From assembly GCA_037200445.1 (NCBI GenBank), contig JBBCGH010000001.1:2542001-2606000 (forward strand): a stretch of DNA of 64,000 bases. Direction: 5' to 3'. The DNA comes from Alphaproteobacteria bacterium (GTDB lineage Bacteria > Pseudomonadota > Alphaproteobacteria > Rhizobiales > Xanthobacteraceae). Positions 34,487-42,775 of the stretch are shown one piece after another (position 1 is the stretch's first letter; each line of letters opens with the position of its first letter). The notes under the pieces were generated by a model, which worked only from the letters and a program-made list of their open reading frames with translations, was not told where the DNA came from and did no database searches. The translations under genes and the position numbers were made by a program.

Positions 34487-36113
34487 TCAGATCTTGTGGA
34501 TGTCGCGGTCCTTCGTTTCCGGCAGGAAGATCAGGCACACGACGAAGCTCATCGCCGCGATGATGATCGGATACCAGAGGCCGGAGTAGATGTTGCCGGT
34601 CGCGGCAACGATCGCGAAGACCGTTGCGGGCAGGAAGCCGCCGAACCAGCCGTTGCCGATGTGATAGGGCAGCGACATGCCGGTGTAGCGGATCCGGGTC
34701 GGGAACAGCTCGACCAGGAAGGCGGCGATCGGCGCGTAGACCAGCGTGACGTAGATCACCAGGATGGTCAGCAGCAGCACCGTCATCGGGAAGTTGATCT
34801 GCTTCGGATCAGCCGATGCCGGATAGCCGTGCTTGGTGATCGCCTCGTTGAGGTTCTTCACGAAGTCCGGCGTGCCGGCCGTGAAGCTGTCGTTGCCGAT
34901 CTTCACCACGACGGGCGCACCCGCAGCCGCCGTCTCGTTGTTGTAGTTCACCGAGCGCGCGACCAGCGCGGACTTCGCGACGTCGCACGGCTTGGTGTAT
35001 TGCTCGGTGCCGGTCAGCTTGAGCTGGAACGAGCACTCGTTCGCGTTCGCCACCACGGTGACCGGCGATTCCGCCAGCGCCTTCTCGAGCGCCGGGTTGG
35101 CGAAGTGCGTGATGCCCTGGAAGATCGGGAAGTAGGTCACCACCGCGAGCAGGAAGCCCGCCATCATGATCGGCTTGCGGCCGATCCGGTCGGAGAGCCA
35201 GCCGAACACGATGAAGAACGGCGTTCCGATCGCCAGCGCGGTCACGATCATGATCTGCGCGTCGACCGCGGGCACCTTGATGGTCTGGGTCAGGAAGAAC
35301 AGCGCGTAGAACTGTCCCGCGTACCACACGACCGCTTCGCCGGCGGTGGCGCCGAGCAGCGCCAGGATCGCGATCTTGGCATTCGCCCAGTTGCCGAAGG
35401 CCTCCGAGAGCGGCGCCTTCGACTGCTTGCCCTCGTCCTTCATTTTCTGGAAGGCGGGCGACTCGGCAAGCTGCAGCCGGATCCAGATCGAGACGCCGAG
35501 CAGGACGACGGAGAGCAGGAACGGAAGTCGCCAGCCCCAGTCGTTGAACGCGGCTTCGCCCATCGCGGTGCGGATGCCGAGAATGATCAGGAGCGCCATG
35601 AACAGGCCGAGCGTCGCGGTGGTCTGGATCCACGAGGTGTAGAAGCCGCGCTTGCCCTGCGGTGCATGCTCGGCGACGTAGGTCGCGGCCCCCGCCGTAC
35701 TCTCCGCCGAGCGCGAGGCCCTGAATGAGGCGCAGCACGATCAGCAGGATCGGCGCCACGATGCCGATCGACGCGTAGGTCGGCAGCACCCCGATCAGGA
35801 ACGTTCCGAGGCCCATCAGCGTCATGGTGACGAGGAAGGTATACTTGCGCCCGACCAGATCGCCGAGACGGCCGAACACCAGCGCGCCGAACGGGCGCAC
35901 CGCAAAGCCGGCCGCGAAGGCGAGCAGCGTGAAAATGAAGGCGGCGTTCGGCGCGACGCCGGAGAAGAACTTGCCGGCGAGAATCGCGCCGAGCGTGCCG
36001 TAGATGTAGAAGTCGTACCACTCGAATACGGTGCCGAGCGACGACGCGAAGATCACGACGGCGTCGCTTTGTCTTCCCGTCCCGGCTCTGCCGTCGACTG
36101 TTGTGGTCGCCAT
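34487..36113 (-). pseudogene. MFS transporter (metabolite:H+ symporter), +1 frameshift
   Basis: The first reading frame from the ATG at 36113 runs through FEWYDFYIYGTLGAILAGKF, then FGRLGDLVGRKYTFL and RLIQGLALGGEYGG, then becomes nonsense. The second frame resumes at once with YVAEHAPQGKRGFYTSWIQT and ends at 34487. Removing one C from the five-C run at 35689-35693 restores about 541 residues. The rebuilt protein is an MHS-type carrier with a roughly 90-residue extracytoplasmic insert in the second half (ANANECSFQLKLTG...). Two tandem terminators follow. It may be a real pseudogene or a homopolymer error. Confidence 0.85.
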
Positions 36114-36369
36114 TAATCCCCCCTTGGTTGAAGCCCGAACGCAGACCCCGCGCGCATCGGCGCGCGCGTCTGCTTGGGTGGGACGCTATCCTTGGCTCTC
36201 GATGGGAGTCTGTTCGCCGCTTGTCTTAGACTAAAGGTCTACATCGACTTATCTAACCATATGTTTTTTATGTTGAATCGTTGCATTGTGAAATACAATC
36301 GGGCGATCTCCAAGGAGAATGGACTGGGTATAGCAATTGGTCGAATATGAGGGGCCGATCGAGCCGCAC

Positions 36370-36630
36370 TCACAGCATTGTTTGCGCGCGGTCGATCATG
36401 GTGATGAGCCAGTCCGCGGCCTGCAGAACCGCGGCGCGTTGCACCAGCGAGGCCTTGCGGAACGTGGTGTTGAGCAAGGTGCGCGCGCGGCCAAGCGCCG
36501 GATGCGTCGATTTCTCCGCAAGCATGGTGAGGCGCGCGACCAGTTCGTCGCGGCGCTTCTCCAGATCGTCATAGCGCGCGCGAAACGTCGTGGCGCGCGG
36601 CCTGGCTTTTCCTGGCTGCCGGTTCGGCAT
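36370..36630 (-). CDS. Small helical protein, unknown function
   Basis: 86 residues from an ATG at 36630. The sequence is strongly helical and charged: ARYDDLEKRRDELVARLTML then TLLNTTFRKASLVQRAAVLQ and AADWLITMIDRAQTML. The composition is more protein-like than the overlapping plus-strand frames, and short proteins like this occur in Hyphomicrobiales. No family is recognised. It lies between the MFS pseudogene and a plus-strand exported protein. Confidence 0.5.
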   Translation of the reverse strand: MPNRQPGKARPRATTFRARYDDLEKRRDELVARLTMLAEKSTHPALGRARTLLNTTFRKASLVQRAAVLQAADWLITMIDRAQTML

Positions 36631-36843
36631 GGGTCACACGTCCCTGGTCCGGCGTTCTCAGCAACGCGTGCCACAAACCGCGGCGGTAACGCAATGCTGC
36701 AAGCAGGCAAGCATACGCGAATTGCAGCGGTGGGGCGACGCGCGGTTAATATTACCAAGTGATTTCAGGGGCGTATTAACCGCTTCCCGTCGGCATTTTC
36801 GTTATGGGTGAGGTTGAATTTTCGGGCAAACGCATCGGCCTTC

Positions 36844-37273
36844 ATGCGCGCTGGTCACATCATTCTCACGGCACTCTGCGCCGCCACGCTGGCGGCGCCG
36901 GCGCGCGCGCAAACCGGGCCGGTGATCGCAATTCCCGGCAAGGTTGGTGTCCCGGTCGTCATGAATGGCGTGATCGTCGATGGCGCGGTCATCTGGGGCG
37001 ACTGGGGTCTGGCGCGTCCAACCTTTGGCGTCGTCGTCGACGGGATTGTCGAATTTGCTCCGCCGCCGTGGGACTCGCGCGACTACTTTCCGAAGACCGG
37101 ACGCAAGCCGCGCGTCGGCCGCATGGAAGTCGAGCCGAAGCACCGCCGCCCGACGCCGACGAGCTTCCGCCGCGACTGGTCGGCCGAGTCGAACTTCAAA
37201 AACGCCGGTTACCGAATATCCGCCGTACGATCCGCCGCCAGTGATCCTGGCGCCGCGCGATCGTCGCCATTGA
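36844..37273 (+). pseudogene. Small exported protein, +1 frameshift near its C-terminus
   Basis: The ATG at 36844 starts a signal peptide (HIILTALCAATLAAPARAQ) and VVMNGVIVDGAVIWGDWGLA. At the five-A run 37198-37202 the frame breaks. Dropping one A gives FKTPVTEYPPYDPPPVILAP and a stop at 37273, a natural Pro-rich ending and about 142 residues. Without the correction the frame runs on, with no stop, into the next gene. Function unknown. Confidence 0.7.
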
Positions 37274-37344
37274 AACAGGAGTTTGAGGCCGCAAGCCTCA
37301 TCACTAAGGCTCGCCGAGCCGAGTGTAACAGGGAGCGTAAGAAA

Positions 37345-38043
37345 ATGACTGGATGTCCCGTCCGACTACTCACTGCCGCCGCATTCGCGGCTGCGGCGAG
37401 CCTTCTGTCTGCGTCTGCCGCATCCGCCAACTGCTGCGGCGTCGGCTATGCTGCGCCGGTCGCCTACGCGGCGCCCGTTTACGTGCCACCCGTCGCCTAC
37501 GCGGTGTCGTCCTGCGGCTGCGCCTCGTCCTGCTGTGGCGGCGGCCTATTCGGTGGTGGCGGCTTGTTCGGAGGCGGCTACGGAGCCGGCTTCGGCGTTT
37601 CGTCGCCGATGTATGTGGTGAACCAGGGCCCGGCCTACGATGCGCCGGTGGTCGGTGTGCCCGAGCCCGCGCCGGCCTATGGCTACGGCGCTGGCTATCC
37701 CTATGTCGGCGCTGGTTATGGCGGCGGCTACGGTGGGTATGGTGGCGGTTATGGCTACGGTGGCTACGGCTACCGTGGCGGCCTCGGTTATCGCGGTGGC
37801 TTGGGCTGGCGTGGCGGCTACGGTGGCTACGGCTACCGTGGTGGCCTCGGCTATCGCGGCGGCCTGGGGTATCGCGGCGGCTACGGCTATCGCGGCGGTC
37901 TGGGCTATCGCGGTGGAGTCGGCTTCCGTGGTGGTTACGGCGGCGTAGGCCGGGTCGGCTACGGCGGTGGTTTCCGTGGCGGTTACGGCGGCATGGGCCG
38001 CGTCGGCTATGGTGGCGCGGGCCGTGTCGGCCGCTGGCGCTAA
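37345..38043 (+). CDS. Exported glycine/tyrosine-rich repeat protein
   Basis: 232 residues from the ATG at 37345, 9 bases after GGGAG. The signal peptide MTGCPVRLLTAAAFAAAASL ends near ASAASAN. A Cys/Ala/Val/Pro-rich part (NCCGVGY, CGCASSCCGGG) follows. From residue 130 on there is an array of YRGG-L-G-YRGG and GGYGG units, often seven residues long. Gly-rich exported proteins of this kind are likely structural or surface-associated. The repetitive DNA makes length variation between strains likely. Confidence 0.75.
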   Translation: MTGCPVRLLTAAAFAAAASLLSASAASANCCGVGYAAPVAYAAPVYVPPVAYAVSSCGCASSCCGGGLFGGGGLFGGGYGAGFGVSSPMYVVNQGPAYDAPVVGVPEPAPAYGYGAGYPYVGAGYGGGYGGYGGGYGYGGYGYRGGLGYRGGLGWRGGYGGYGYRGGLGYRGGLGYRGGYGYRGGLGYRGGVGFRGGYGGVGRVGYGGGFRGGYGGMGRVGYGGAGRVGRWR

Positions 38044-38066
38044 CCGCCGCTGACGAGTTCGAGAAT

Positions 38067-38093
38067 GCGGCGGGCATCACGCCCGCCGCTTTT
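38067..38093 (+). terminator. Terminator of the glycine-rich protein gene
   Basis: Perfect 9-bp stem GCGGCGGGC / GCCCGCCGC with an ATCAC loop, followed by TTTT. It is 24 bp past the stop codon and just before the end of the convergent rlmB gene. Confidence 0.92.
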
Positions 38094-38098
38094 GCGTT

Positions 38099-38914
38099 TC
38101 AGGATTTGCGCAGCTGCTGCATGGCCGCATAGAGCGCGACCGCGGCCGCATTCGAGACATTGAGACTCTTCAGCACGCCGGGCAGCGCGAGCCGCGCGTG
38201 GATATCGCAGGTCGTCCGCGTCAGCTGCCGCAGCCCCTTGCCCTCCGCGCCGAGCACCAGCGCGAGCGGTTCGCGCAGATCCGCCGCTGCAAGATCAGTC
38301 TCGCCTTCGCTGTCGAGCCCGACCGTGAGCCAGCCGCGCTCCTTCAGCTTGGTCAGCGCCCGCGCGAGATTTTGCACCGTCACCGTCGGTACGAGATCGA
38401 GCGCGCCGGATGCGGCTTTGGCGAGCACGCCGGTCGCCTCGGGCGAATGCCGCGCCGTGGTGACGATCGCGCTCACGCCGAACGCCGCCGCGGAGCGCAG
38501 GATCGCGCCGACGTTATGCGGGTCGGTGATCTGGTCGAGGACGAGCACGGTGCCTTCGTCGCCGAGATCCTCGAGTTCGAGCGCGGGGAGGGGATCGGCT
38601 TCCACCAGCAGGCCGTTATGCACGGCATCCGCCGAGAGCCGTGCCGCGATCGCATCCGGCCGCACGATCTCCGGCGCGACGGGAAGCGCGAGGCCTTCCT
38701 CGCCAAGCCGGTGCGCGGCGTTCTCGGTCGCGATGATCTTGCGGATCGTGCGCCGTGGATTGGCAAGCGCGGCCGCGACCGTGTGCCAGCCGTAGAGGAT
38801 CGCGACGCCCTCCGGGATGCCGGGGCGCACGGGCTTGGGCTTGGGCGCAAAGCGGCTTTTGTCGCGCGGGCGGCGCGGCTTCGACTGCTTCGGATCCCAC
38901 TTTCGATCGGCCAT
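38099..38914 (-). CDS. rlmB: 23S rRNA (guanosine-2'-O-)-methyltransferase RlmB
   Basis: 271 residues. SPOUT methyltransferase of the TrmH/RlmB group, which methylates G2251 of 23S rRNA. The substrate-binding domain has VAILYGWHTVAAALANPRRT. The three catalytic motifs are VLDQITDPHNVGAILRSAAA, LALVLGAEGKGLRQLT and LPGVLKSLNVSNAAAVALYA. A basic tail (about residues 1-35) is typical of the alphaproteobacterial form. As in many Hyphomicrobiales it starts the rlmB - tRNA - secE - ribosomal gene block. Confidence 0.95.
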   Translation of the reverse strand: MADRKWDPKQSKPRRPRDKSRFAPKPKPVRPGIPEGVAILYGWHTVAAALANPRRTIRKIIATENAAHRLGEEGLALPVAPEIVRPDAIAARLSADAVHNGLLVEADPLPALELEDLGDEGTVLVLDQITDPHNVGAILRSAAAFGVSAIVTTARHSPEATGVLAKAASGALDLVPTVTVQNLARALTKLKERGWLTVGLDSEGETDLAAADLREPLALVLGAEGKGLRQLTRTTCDIHARLALPGVLKSLNVSNAAAVALYAAMQQLRKS

Positions 38915-39023
38915 CAGGCGGATGTGTCACGGTCTCGGTTCGCTGGCAATCGAGCCGGGCGGGCGAGCGGAACAAACCGGAGACCTGCCGGGTTTTCGCC
39001 TCGAGCCTCTAACGGAGAACGCC

Positions 39024-39287
39024 ATGGCAGACCCCTCAGCCCCCAACTACGAGCGTGCGCTCGACGACATCACGCAGCGCGGCATCTCGGCGATCCGCAG
39101 CACGGAAAAGAAGGTCGATTCCGCGATTTCCAGCACCGCCGACGCGGCGCGCGGAGCGGTCGATCACGCCGAGAAGGTCCAGGACAGCGTGCACGGCGCG
39201 ATCCTGCACTCGATCAAGGTCCGGCCGTACACCACGCTGGCAATCGCGGGGCTGATCGGCTTTGCCTACGGCGCGCTGCGCCGCTGA
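39024..39287 (+). CDS. Small membrane-anchored DUF883/YqjD-like protein
   Basis: 87 residues from the ATG at 39024. A helical, polar N-terminus (ALDDITQRGISAIRSTEKKV, AISSTADAARGAVDHAEKVQ) precedes a C-terminal membrane segment, VRPYTTLAIAGLIGFAYGAL. This is the layout of YqjD/ElaB-type inner-membrane proteins that associate with stationary-phase ribosomes. The family call is by architecture and is moderate. Confidence 0.7.
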   Translation: MADPSAPNYERALDDITQRGISAIRSTEKKVDSAISSTADAARGAVDHAEKVQDSVHGAILHSIKVRPYTTLAIAGLIGFAYGALRR

Positions 39288-39302
39288 CGCTCTGCCGAGG
39301 GC

Positions 39303-40085
39303 TCACCTTTTCTTCTGCCGCGCGCGCTCGACGAACGCAGCCATCATGCGGCCCGGCTCGTCGGTCGCGTAAGCTTGCTTGAAACTTTCGATGCCGGCGC
39401 GAACCGCCTGATCCAAGGTCATATTCTCCCAGTCGCGGATCAGCTTTTTCTGCAGCCGCACCGCCTGCGGCCCGGCAGCGAGCAGCGCATCGAGCCGCGC
39501 CTCGACGGCGGCATCAATTTCGACGGGTGCGACCACGTGCTCGACCAGGCCCCAGGCGAGGGCGGTCGCGGCATCGATGTTCTCGCCCCAGAGCAGCAGC
39601 TCGCGGGTGCGGCCCCAGCCGATCAGGCCGGGCAGCAGCGCGGCCTCGACCACCGAGGGGATGCCGACCTTCACCTCGGGCATGCCGAACAGCGCGTTGG
39701 AGGAGGCGACACGCAAATCGCAGGCGGCGGCGATTTCGAGGCCGGCACCGAGCGCGTAGCCGTTGACGCGCGCGATCACCGGCACCGGCATCTCGCGCAG
39801 CGCGTTGCATGAACGATGCACCAGCGTGATGAAGGCCTCCGCCTTCTCGGCATCGAGGGTCGCCATCTCGAAGATGTCGGCGCCCCCGATGAAGGCCTTC
39901 TCGCCGGCGCCGGTGAGGACGACGGCGCGCAGATCCTCGCGTTTGGCAAGCGCCTCGAGCTCGGCGACGAAGGCCAGCATCAGATGGCTGTTCAGCGTGT
40001 TGAGCTTCGCGGCGTTCTGCACGGTAACGCGGGCAACGGCGCCGAGCTTTCGCGCTTCTAAGGCCACTTCGACGGAGCCGGTCAT
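39303..40085 (-). CDS. Enoyl-CoA hydratase/isomerase family protein
   Basis: The ATG at 40085 follows an AGGAGAGGA site, giving 260 residues. Crotonase fold motifs: AVVLTGAGEKAFIGGADIFE (oxyanion hole GG), then PVIARVNGYALGAGLEIAAA and CDLRVASSNALFGMPEVKVG. FIGGADIFEM and GLEIAAACD supply the usual catalytic region. The reaction is probably hydration of an enoyl-CoA, but isomerase or hydrolase relatives share these motifs. No other beta-oxidation gene is adjacent apart from the MaoC hydratase 0.6 kb away. Confidence 0.88.
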   Translation of the reverse strand: MTGSVEVALEARKLGAVARVTVQNAAKLNTLNSHLMLAFVAELEALAKREDLRAVVLTGAGEKAFIGGADIFEMATLDAEKAEAFITLVHRSCNALREMPVPVIARVNGYALGAGLEIAAACDLRVASSNALFGMPEVKVGIPSVVEAALLPGLIGWGRTRELLLWGENIDAATALAWGLVEHVVAPVEIDAAVEARLDALLAAGPQAVRLQKKLIRDWENMTLDQAVRAGIESFKQAYATDEPGRMMAAFVERARQKKR

Positions 40086-40270
40086 GAGTTCCTCTCCTGG
40101 AGTGTGATCCAACTTCGTTGGATTCGGGATCATGCCTTCGGGAACGCGCGAGGGGCTTTTCCGGTTGACACCCGTGCGAGGCGTCACCATAACACCCGCC
40201 CGCGAGCTGTTCCGCCGTCAGGCGGATCGCTTGCAAATTGCCTGAGATTCCATGAGGTTCGACGGCGAGC

Positions 40271-40355
40271 GGGGGAGTGTCCCGAGCGGCAAAGGGGGCG
40301 GACTGTAAATCCGCTGGCTACGCCTTCGTAGGTTCGAGTCCTACCTCCCCCACCA
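40271..40355 (+). tRNA. tRNA-Tyr (anticodon GTA)
   Basis: 85 nt with a long variable arm, as expected for bacterial tRNA-Tyr. The acceptor pair is GGGGGAG / CTCCCCC, the anticodon loop is CTGTAAA, the T-arm has GTAGGTTCGAGTCCTAC, and CCA is encoded at 40353-40355. Its CCA begins a CCAGCC hairpin-like repeat. Confidence 0.97.
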
Positions 40356-40429
40356 GCCTTCGCTGCGGAGCAGCGCAAGGCTGCCCACCGAAGCCCGTAG
40401 GGCGAAGGCAGGGCTCGTGCCGCAGCTCC

Positions 40430-40445
40430 GGCTGGCAAGCCAGCC
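40430..40445. repeat. GGCTGGCNAGCCAGCC mini-palindrome, copy 1
   Basis: GGCTGGCAAGCCAGCC, a perfect 7-bp inverted repeat around two bases, at the end of the CCAGCC-type element that begins on the tRNA-Tyr 3' end. Confidence 0.75.
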
Positions 40446-40503
40446 TCTCTTCTCGGCAAGCGTTTGCGATCCGGTCACACCTTTGCGACTATGATCGAAT
40501 GAT

Positions 40504-40577
40504 GCGGGTGTAGCTCAATGGTAGAGCAGAAGCCTTCCAAGCTTACGACGAGGGTTCGATTCCCTTCACCCGCTCCA
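40504..40577 (+). tRNA. tRNA-Gly (anticodon TCC)
   Basis: 74 nt. The acceptor is GCGGGTG / CACCCGC, the D-arm GCTCAATGGTAGAGC, the anticodon loop CTTCCAA, and the T-arm AGGGTTCGATTCCCT. The discriminator base T is followed by an encoded CCA. Confidence 0.97.
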
Positions 40578-40664
40578 GCCTTCGCCCGCCGAAGCGGCGG
40601 GCTACGGCTGGCGAGCCAGCCTAGGCGAACATCGCGAAGGCGGGCTACGGCTGGCGAGCCAGCC
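40575..40664. repeat. CCAGCC hairpin and two GGCTGGCGAGCCAGCC copies after tRNA-Gly
   Basis: The first hairpin (40575-40611) pairs CCAGCC with GGCTGG and GCCCGCCG with CGGCGGGC; its first three bases are the tRNA CCA end. GGCTGGCGAGCCAGCC follows at 40606-40621 and again at 40649-40664. The element could terminate or protect the tRNA transcript. Confidence 0.7.
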
Positions 40665-40673
40665 CGCTTGTGA

Positions 40674-41147
40674 ATGGGCCGCACCTACGAAGAGTTCGAG
40701 GTCGGGCAGCGCTTCGAGACAGCGCGCCGCACCGTGACCGACGCGGACATCAACTCATTCGCCGGGCTGACCGCCGACTTCAACCCGGTGCACATGGATC
40801 AGGTTTTCGCGGCGCAAAGCGGCTTTGAGGGCCGCATCGCGCACGGACCGATGATCGTCGGCATGGCGTTCGGGCTTGCGTCGCGCGCCGACGTCATGGA
40901 CGGCACTATCCTGGCGCTCCTCGAAATCGCCTGGAAATTCGTCAGGCCGGTGCGTCCCGGCGACACGATCCTGGCGGTCTTCACGGTGGTCGAGAAGCGC
41001 CCGACCCGCGCCCCCGACCGCGGCGTCGTCACGATGCAGATCGACGTACACAACCAGCACGGCGACGTTGCACAGACCGGCACCGCAAAGACGCTGATCC
41101 GGCGGAGGGACGCGAGCGCCGGACAGGCGCTGCCGCGCCCGGAGTAA
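40674..41147 (+). CDS. MaoC-family (R)-enoyl-CoA hydratase-like protein
   Basis: 157 residues. The hot-dog hydratase motif is complete: ITDADINSFAGLTADFNPVH in outline, with the catalytic D-F-N-P-V-H and GFEGRIAHGPMIVGMAFGLA. The C-terminal strand is MQIDVHNQHGDVAQTGTAKT. Members hydrate trans-2-enoyl-CoA to the (R)-3-hydroxy form. It may link to beta-oxidation or polyhydroxyalkanoate synthesis. A diverged copy of its 3' end lies at 41805-41879 beyond a toxin-antitoxin pair. Confidence 0.88.
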   Translation: MGRTYEEFEVGQRFETARRTVTDADINSFAGLTADFNPVHMDQVFAAQSGFEGRIAHGPMIVGMAFGLASRADVMDGTILALLEIAWKFVRPVRPGDTILAVFTVVEKRPTRAPDRGVVTMQIDVHNQHGDVAQTGTAKTLIRRRDASAGQALPRPE

Positions 41148-41155
41148 GCTGATCG

Positions 41156-41184
41156 TTGACATTTGTAAGCTATTTGCTTACTCT
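41156..41184 (+). promoter_or_regulatory. Promoter and operator of the higBA module
   Basis: TTGACA at 41156-41161, a 17-base spacer, and TACTCT at 41179-41184 as a weak -10. A perfect 6-bp inverted repeat GTAAGC-TATTT-GCTTAC (41165-41181) covers the spacer, well placed for repression by the antitoxin's HTH. Confidence 0.65.
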
Positions 41185-41193
41185 GTCAGATCA

Positions 41194-41472
41194 ATGATCC
41201 GTAGCTTCAAGAACAAAGCGCTTGCCGAGCTTTGGGAAAGAGGCCGGGCGGCGAAGATCGACGCCAGAATGTACGATCGGATCTTCGCGCGGCTTGACCG
41301 GCTCGATGTTGCGGTCAGACCGGATGAAATGAATGTTCCGGGTTTTGACTTTCATGCTCTGCGAGGATTCAAGCCGACACGCTATTCGGTCCACCTGAAT
41401 GGGCCGTGGTGCATCACATTCGAGTTCGAAGATGGGGACGCTTCCCGCGTTGACTTCGAACAATATCACTGA
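41194..41472 (+). CDS. higB: HigB-type toxin (RelE/ParE superfamily)
   Basis: 92 residues. MIRSFKNKALAELWERGRAA and the C-terminal HALRGFKPTRYSVHLNGPWC then ITFEFEDGDASRVDFEQYH is the standard HigB/plasmid maintenance killer pattern. HigB toxins cut mRNA on the ribosome. The toxin gene comes first and the antitoxin gene second, the usual higBA order. The C-terminal Asp-rich strand and Trp-Cys are typical of the family. The module is flanked by maoC sequences on both sides. Confidence 0.93.
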   Translation: MIRSFKNKALAELWERGRAAKIDARMYDRIFARLDRLDVAVRPDEMNVPGFDFHALRGFKPTRYSVHLNGPWCITFEFEDGDASRVDFEQYH

Positions 41473-41482
41473 GGTGGCAGCG

Positions 41483-41797
41483 ATGGTTTATGCGGCCAAG
41501 CGCAATCCGAACCGGTGTCCGACACATCCGGGCGCATTGTTGCGCGATGACGTGATCCCGGCGACGGGGCGGAGCAAAGCCGAGATTGCCGCGTTGCTCG
41601 GAATTTCGCGTCAGCATCTTTATGACATTCTTCGCGAGCGCAAACCGGTTTCGCCCGCAGTCGCGGTGCGACTCGGCAAACTGTTCGGCGACGGGGCGGG
41701 CGTGTGGACGCGGATGCAGGCCGCCTATGATACATGGCAGGCTGAGCGCAAAGAGGACGTGAGCAAAATTCCTACGATTCGCGCGCGAGCCGCTTAG
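41483..41797 (+). CDS. higA: HigA-type antitoxin (XRE HTH)
   Basis: The ATG at 41483, 10 bp after the toxin stop, gives 104 residues. NRCPTHPGALLRDDVIPATG is the HigA start (H-P-G-x-x-L). The HTH is KAEIAALLGISRQHLYDILR, and the C-terminal helix RLGKLFGDGAGVWTRMQAAY is usual for HigA. It neutralises HigB and probably represses the operon through the inverted repeat upstream of higB. Confidence 0.94.
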   Translation: MVYAAKRNPNRCPTHPGALLRDDVIPATGRSKAEIAALLGISRQHLYDILRERKPVSPAVAVRLGKLFGDGAGVWTRMQAAYDTWQAERKEDVSKIPTIRARAA

Positions 41798-41804
41798 CCT
41801 CGAG

Positions 41805-41879
41805 ACGCCGCAGATCGAGGTGCTCAACCAGCACGGCGAAGTCCTACAGACCGGCACTGCGAAGACATTGATCCGACGG
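41805..41879 (+). pseudogene. Remnant of a second maoC gene (3' end only)
   Basis: The frame reads QIEVLNQHGEVLQTGTAKTL then IRR, against QIDVHNQHGDVAQTGTAKTL in the intact MaoC protein at 40674-41147. About 25 codons match at protein level with diverged third positions. The 5' part of this copy is missing, replaced by higBA. The remnant runs straight into a GCATGATC palindrome. Confidence 0.75.
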
Positions 41880-41949
41880 GCATGATCCCGAAAATGCCGC
41901 CCCGGACTTGATCCGGGGTGGATACCGGTTTTCGGATAAGATCATGCCC
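41878..41949. repeat. GCATGATC-family palindrome (72 bp)
   Basis: Begins GGGCATGATCCCGAAAATGC and ends TTTTCGGATAAGATCATGCCC, with inner CCCCGGACTTGATCCGGGG. It abuts the maoC remnant. Confidence 0.85.
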
Positions 41950-42106
41950 AAAGAAATGCGGGCCGCGGCTAGGGTGGCTCCCGCGCGAGAGCGCGTCCTG
42001 TACGCATTTTTCCCGACTGCCGATCCCCAACTGCTGATTGCCTTTCGGCTTGCCTCCCGCCTCCCGCTTTGCCACAGACGGTGCGGGGATAAGGGCGGAC
42101 GGGGCA

Positions 42107-42694
42107 ATGTACAAAGCGATCTTGCTTGCGCTGGCGGCCGTGGGGCTCGCCGGGTGTGTGACGGCGACGAACAGTCTTTCCAAACAGGACGTCGCAACGT
42201 TTCGGTATGCCGGCACGAGCGTCCGGTTTGCACCGGACGTGAAGATCTGGTGGGGCGATGGCGAGCGCGCATACGCGGCATCGAAAGGGCAGCCCGCAAC
42301 CGAGTCGGAGATCCTCGCGAAAACGCCGGAGGGCCAAGCCTACCTGCGCGATACGATTACGACCAAGCTGAAAGTCGCAGTCGAACGTCAGGTTGCGGCG
42401 GGAATGATCGGCACGCGGCCGGTGCGCATCGAGATCATCGTCAAGGACGTGACCATCGCGTCGGCGATCCAGCGTGTGCTCGTCGGCGGGCATCATACGA
42501 TGACGGCGGACGTGAATCTCGTCGATGCCAAGACCGGCGCGATCATCGCGCCATACGCCGCGCAATCAGCGATGTCGTTCGCAGGGCAGGGCATCGGTGG
42601 TGCGCTTGTCGATGCGGCATTGCTCGCTGAACCGATCGATCGAGTCATCAACAACTATGCCGAGCAATACGCCGGTTGGCTGCTGCGGACCTAG
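42107..42694 (+). CDS. Lipoprotein of unknown function
   Basis: 195 residues from the ATG at 42107. Lipobox LAGC near residue 17 (MYKAILLALAAVGLAGC). The mature part is about 178 residues: KIWWGDGERAYAASKGQPAT, LRDTITTKLKVAVERQVAAG, then ADVNLVDAKTGAIIAPYAAQ and AEQYAGWLLRT. It resembles outer-membrane lipoproteins of unknown role in Hyphomicrobiales. Upstream lies the maoC remnant/palindrome region, with no gene between 41950 and 42106. Confidence 0.75.
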   Translation: MYKAILLALAAVGLAGCVTATNSLSKQDVATFRYAGTSVRFAPDVKIWWGDGERAYAASKGQPATESEILAKTPEGQAYLRDTITTKLKVAVERQVAAGMIGTRPVRIEIIVKDVTIASAIQRVLVGGHHTMTADVNLVDAKTGAIIAPYAAQSAMSFAGQGIGGALVDAALLAEPIDRVINNYAEQYAGWLLRT

Positions 42695-42727
42695 CGCAGG
42701 CCATTTCAGGGCCGCTGTCTGCTCCAC

Positions 42728-42752
42728 AAAAAAAGCCCCGCCGAGGCGGGGC
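42728..42752 (-). terminator. Terminator of the small membrane protein gene
   Basis: GCCCCGCC / GGCGGGGC hairpin preceded on the plus strand by seven A residues, so it reads as stem plus TTTTTTT on the minus strand. It is 23 bp past the stop of the gene at 42776-43060. Confidence 0.9.
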
Positions 42753-42775
42753 GACGAGGAGTTGGGCTCACTCCG

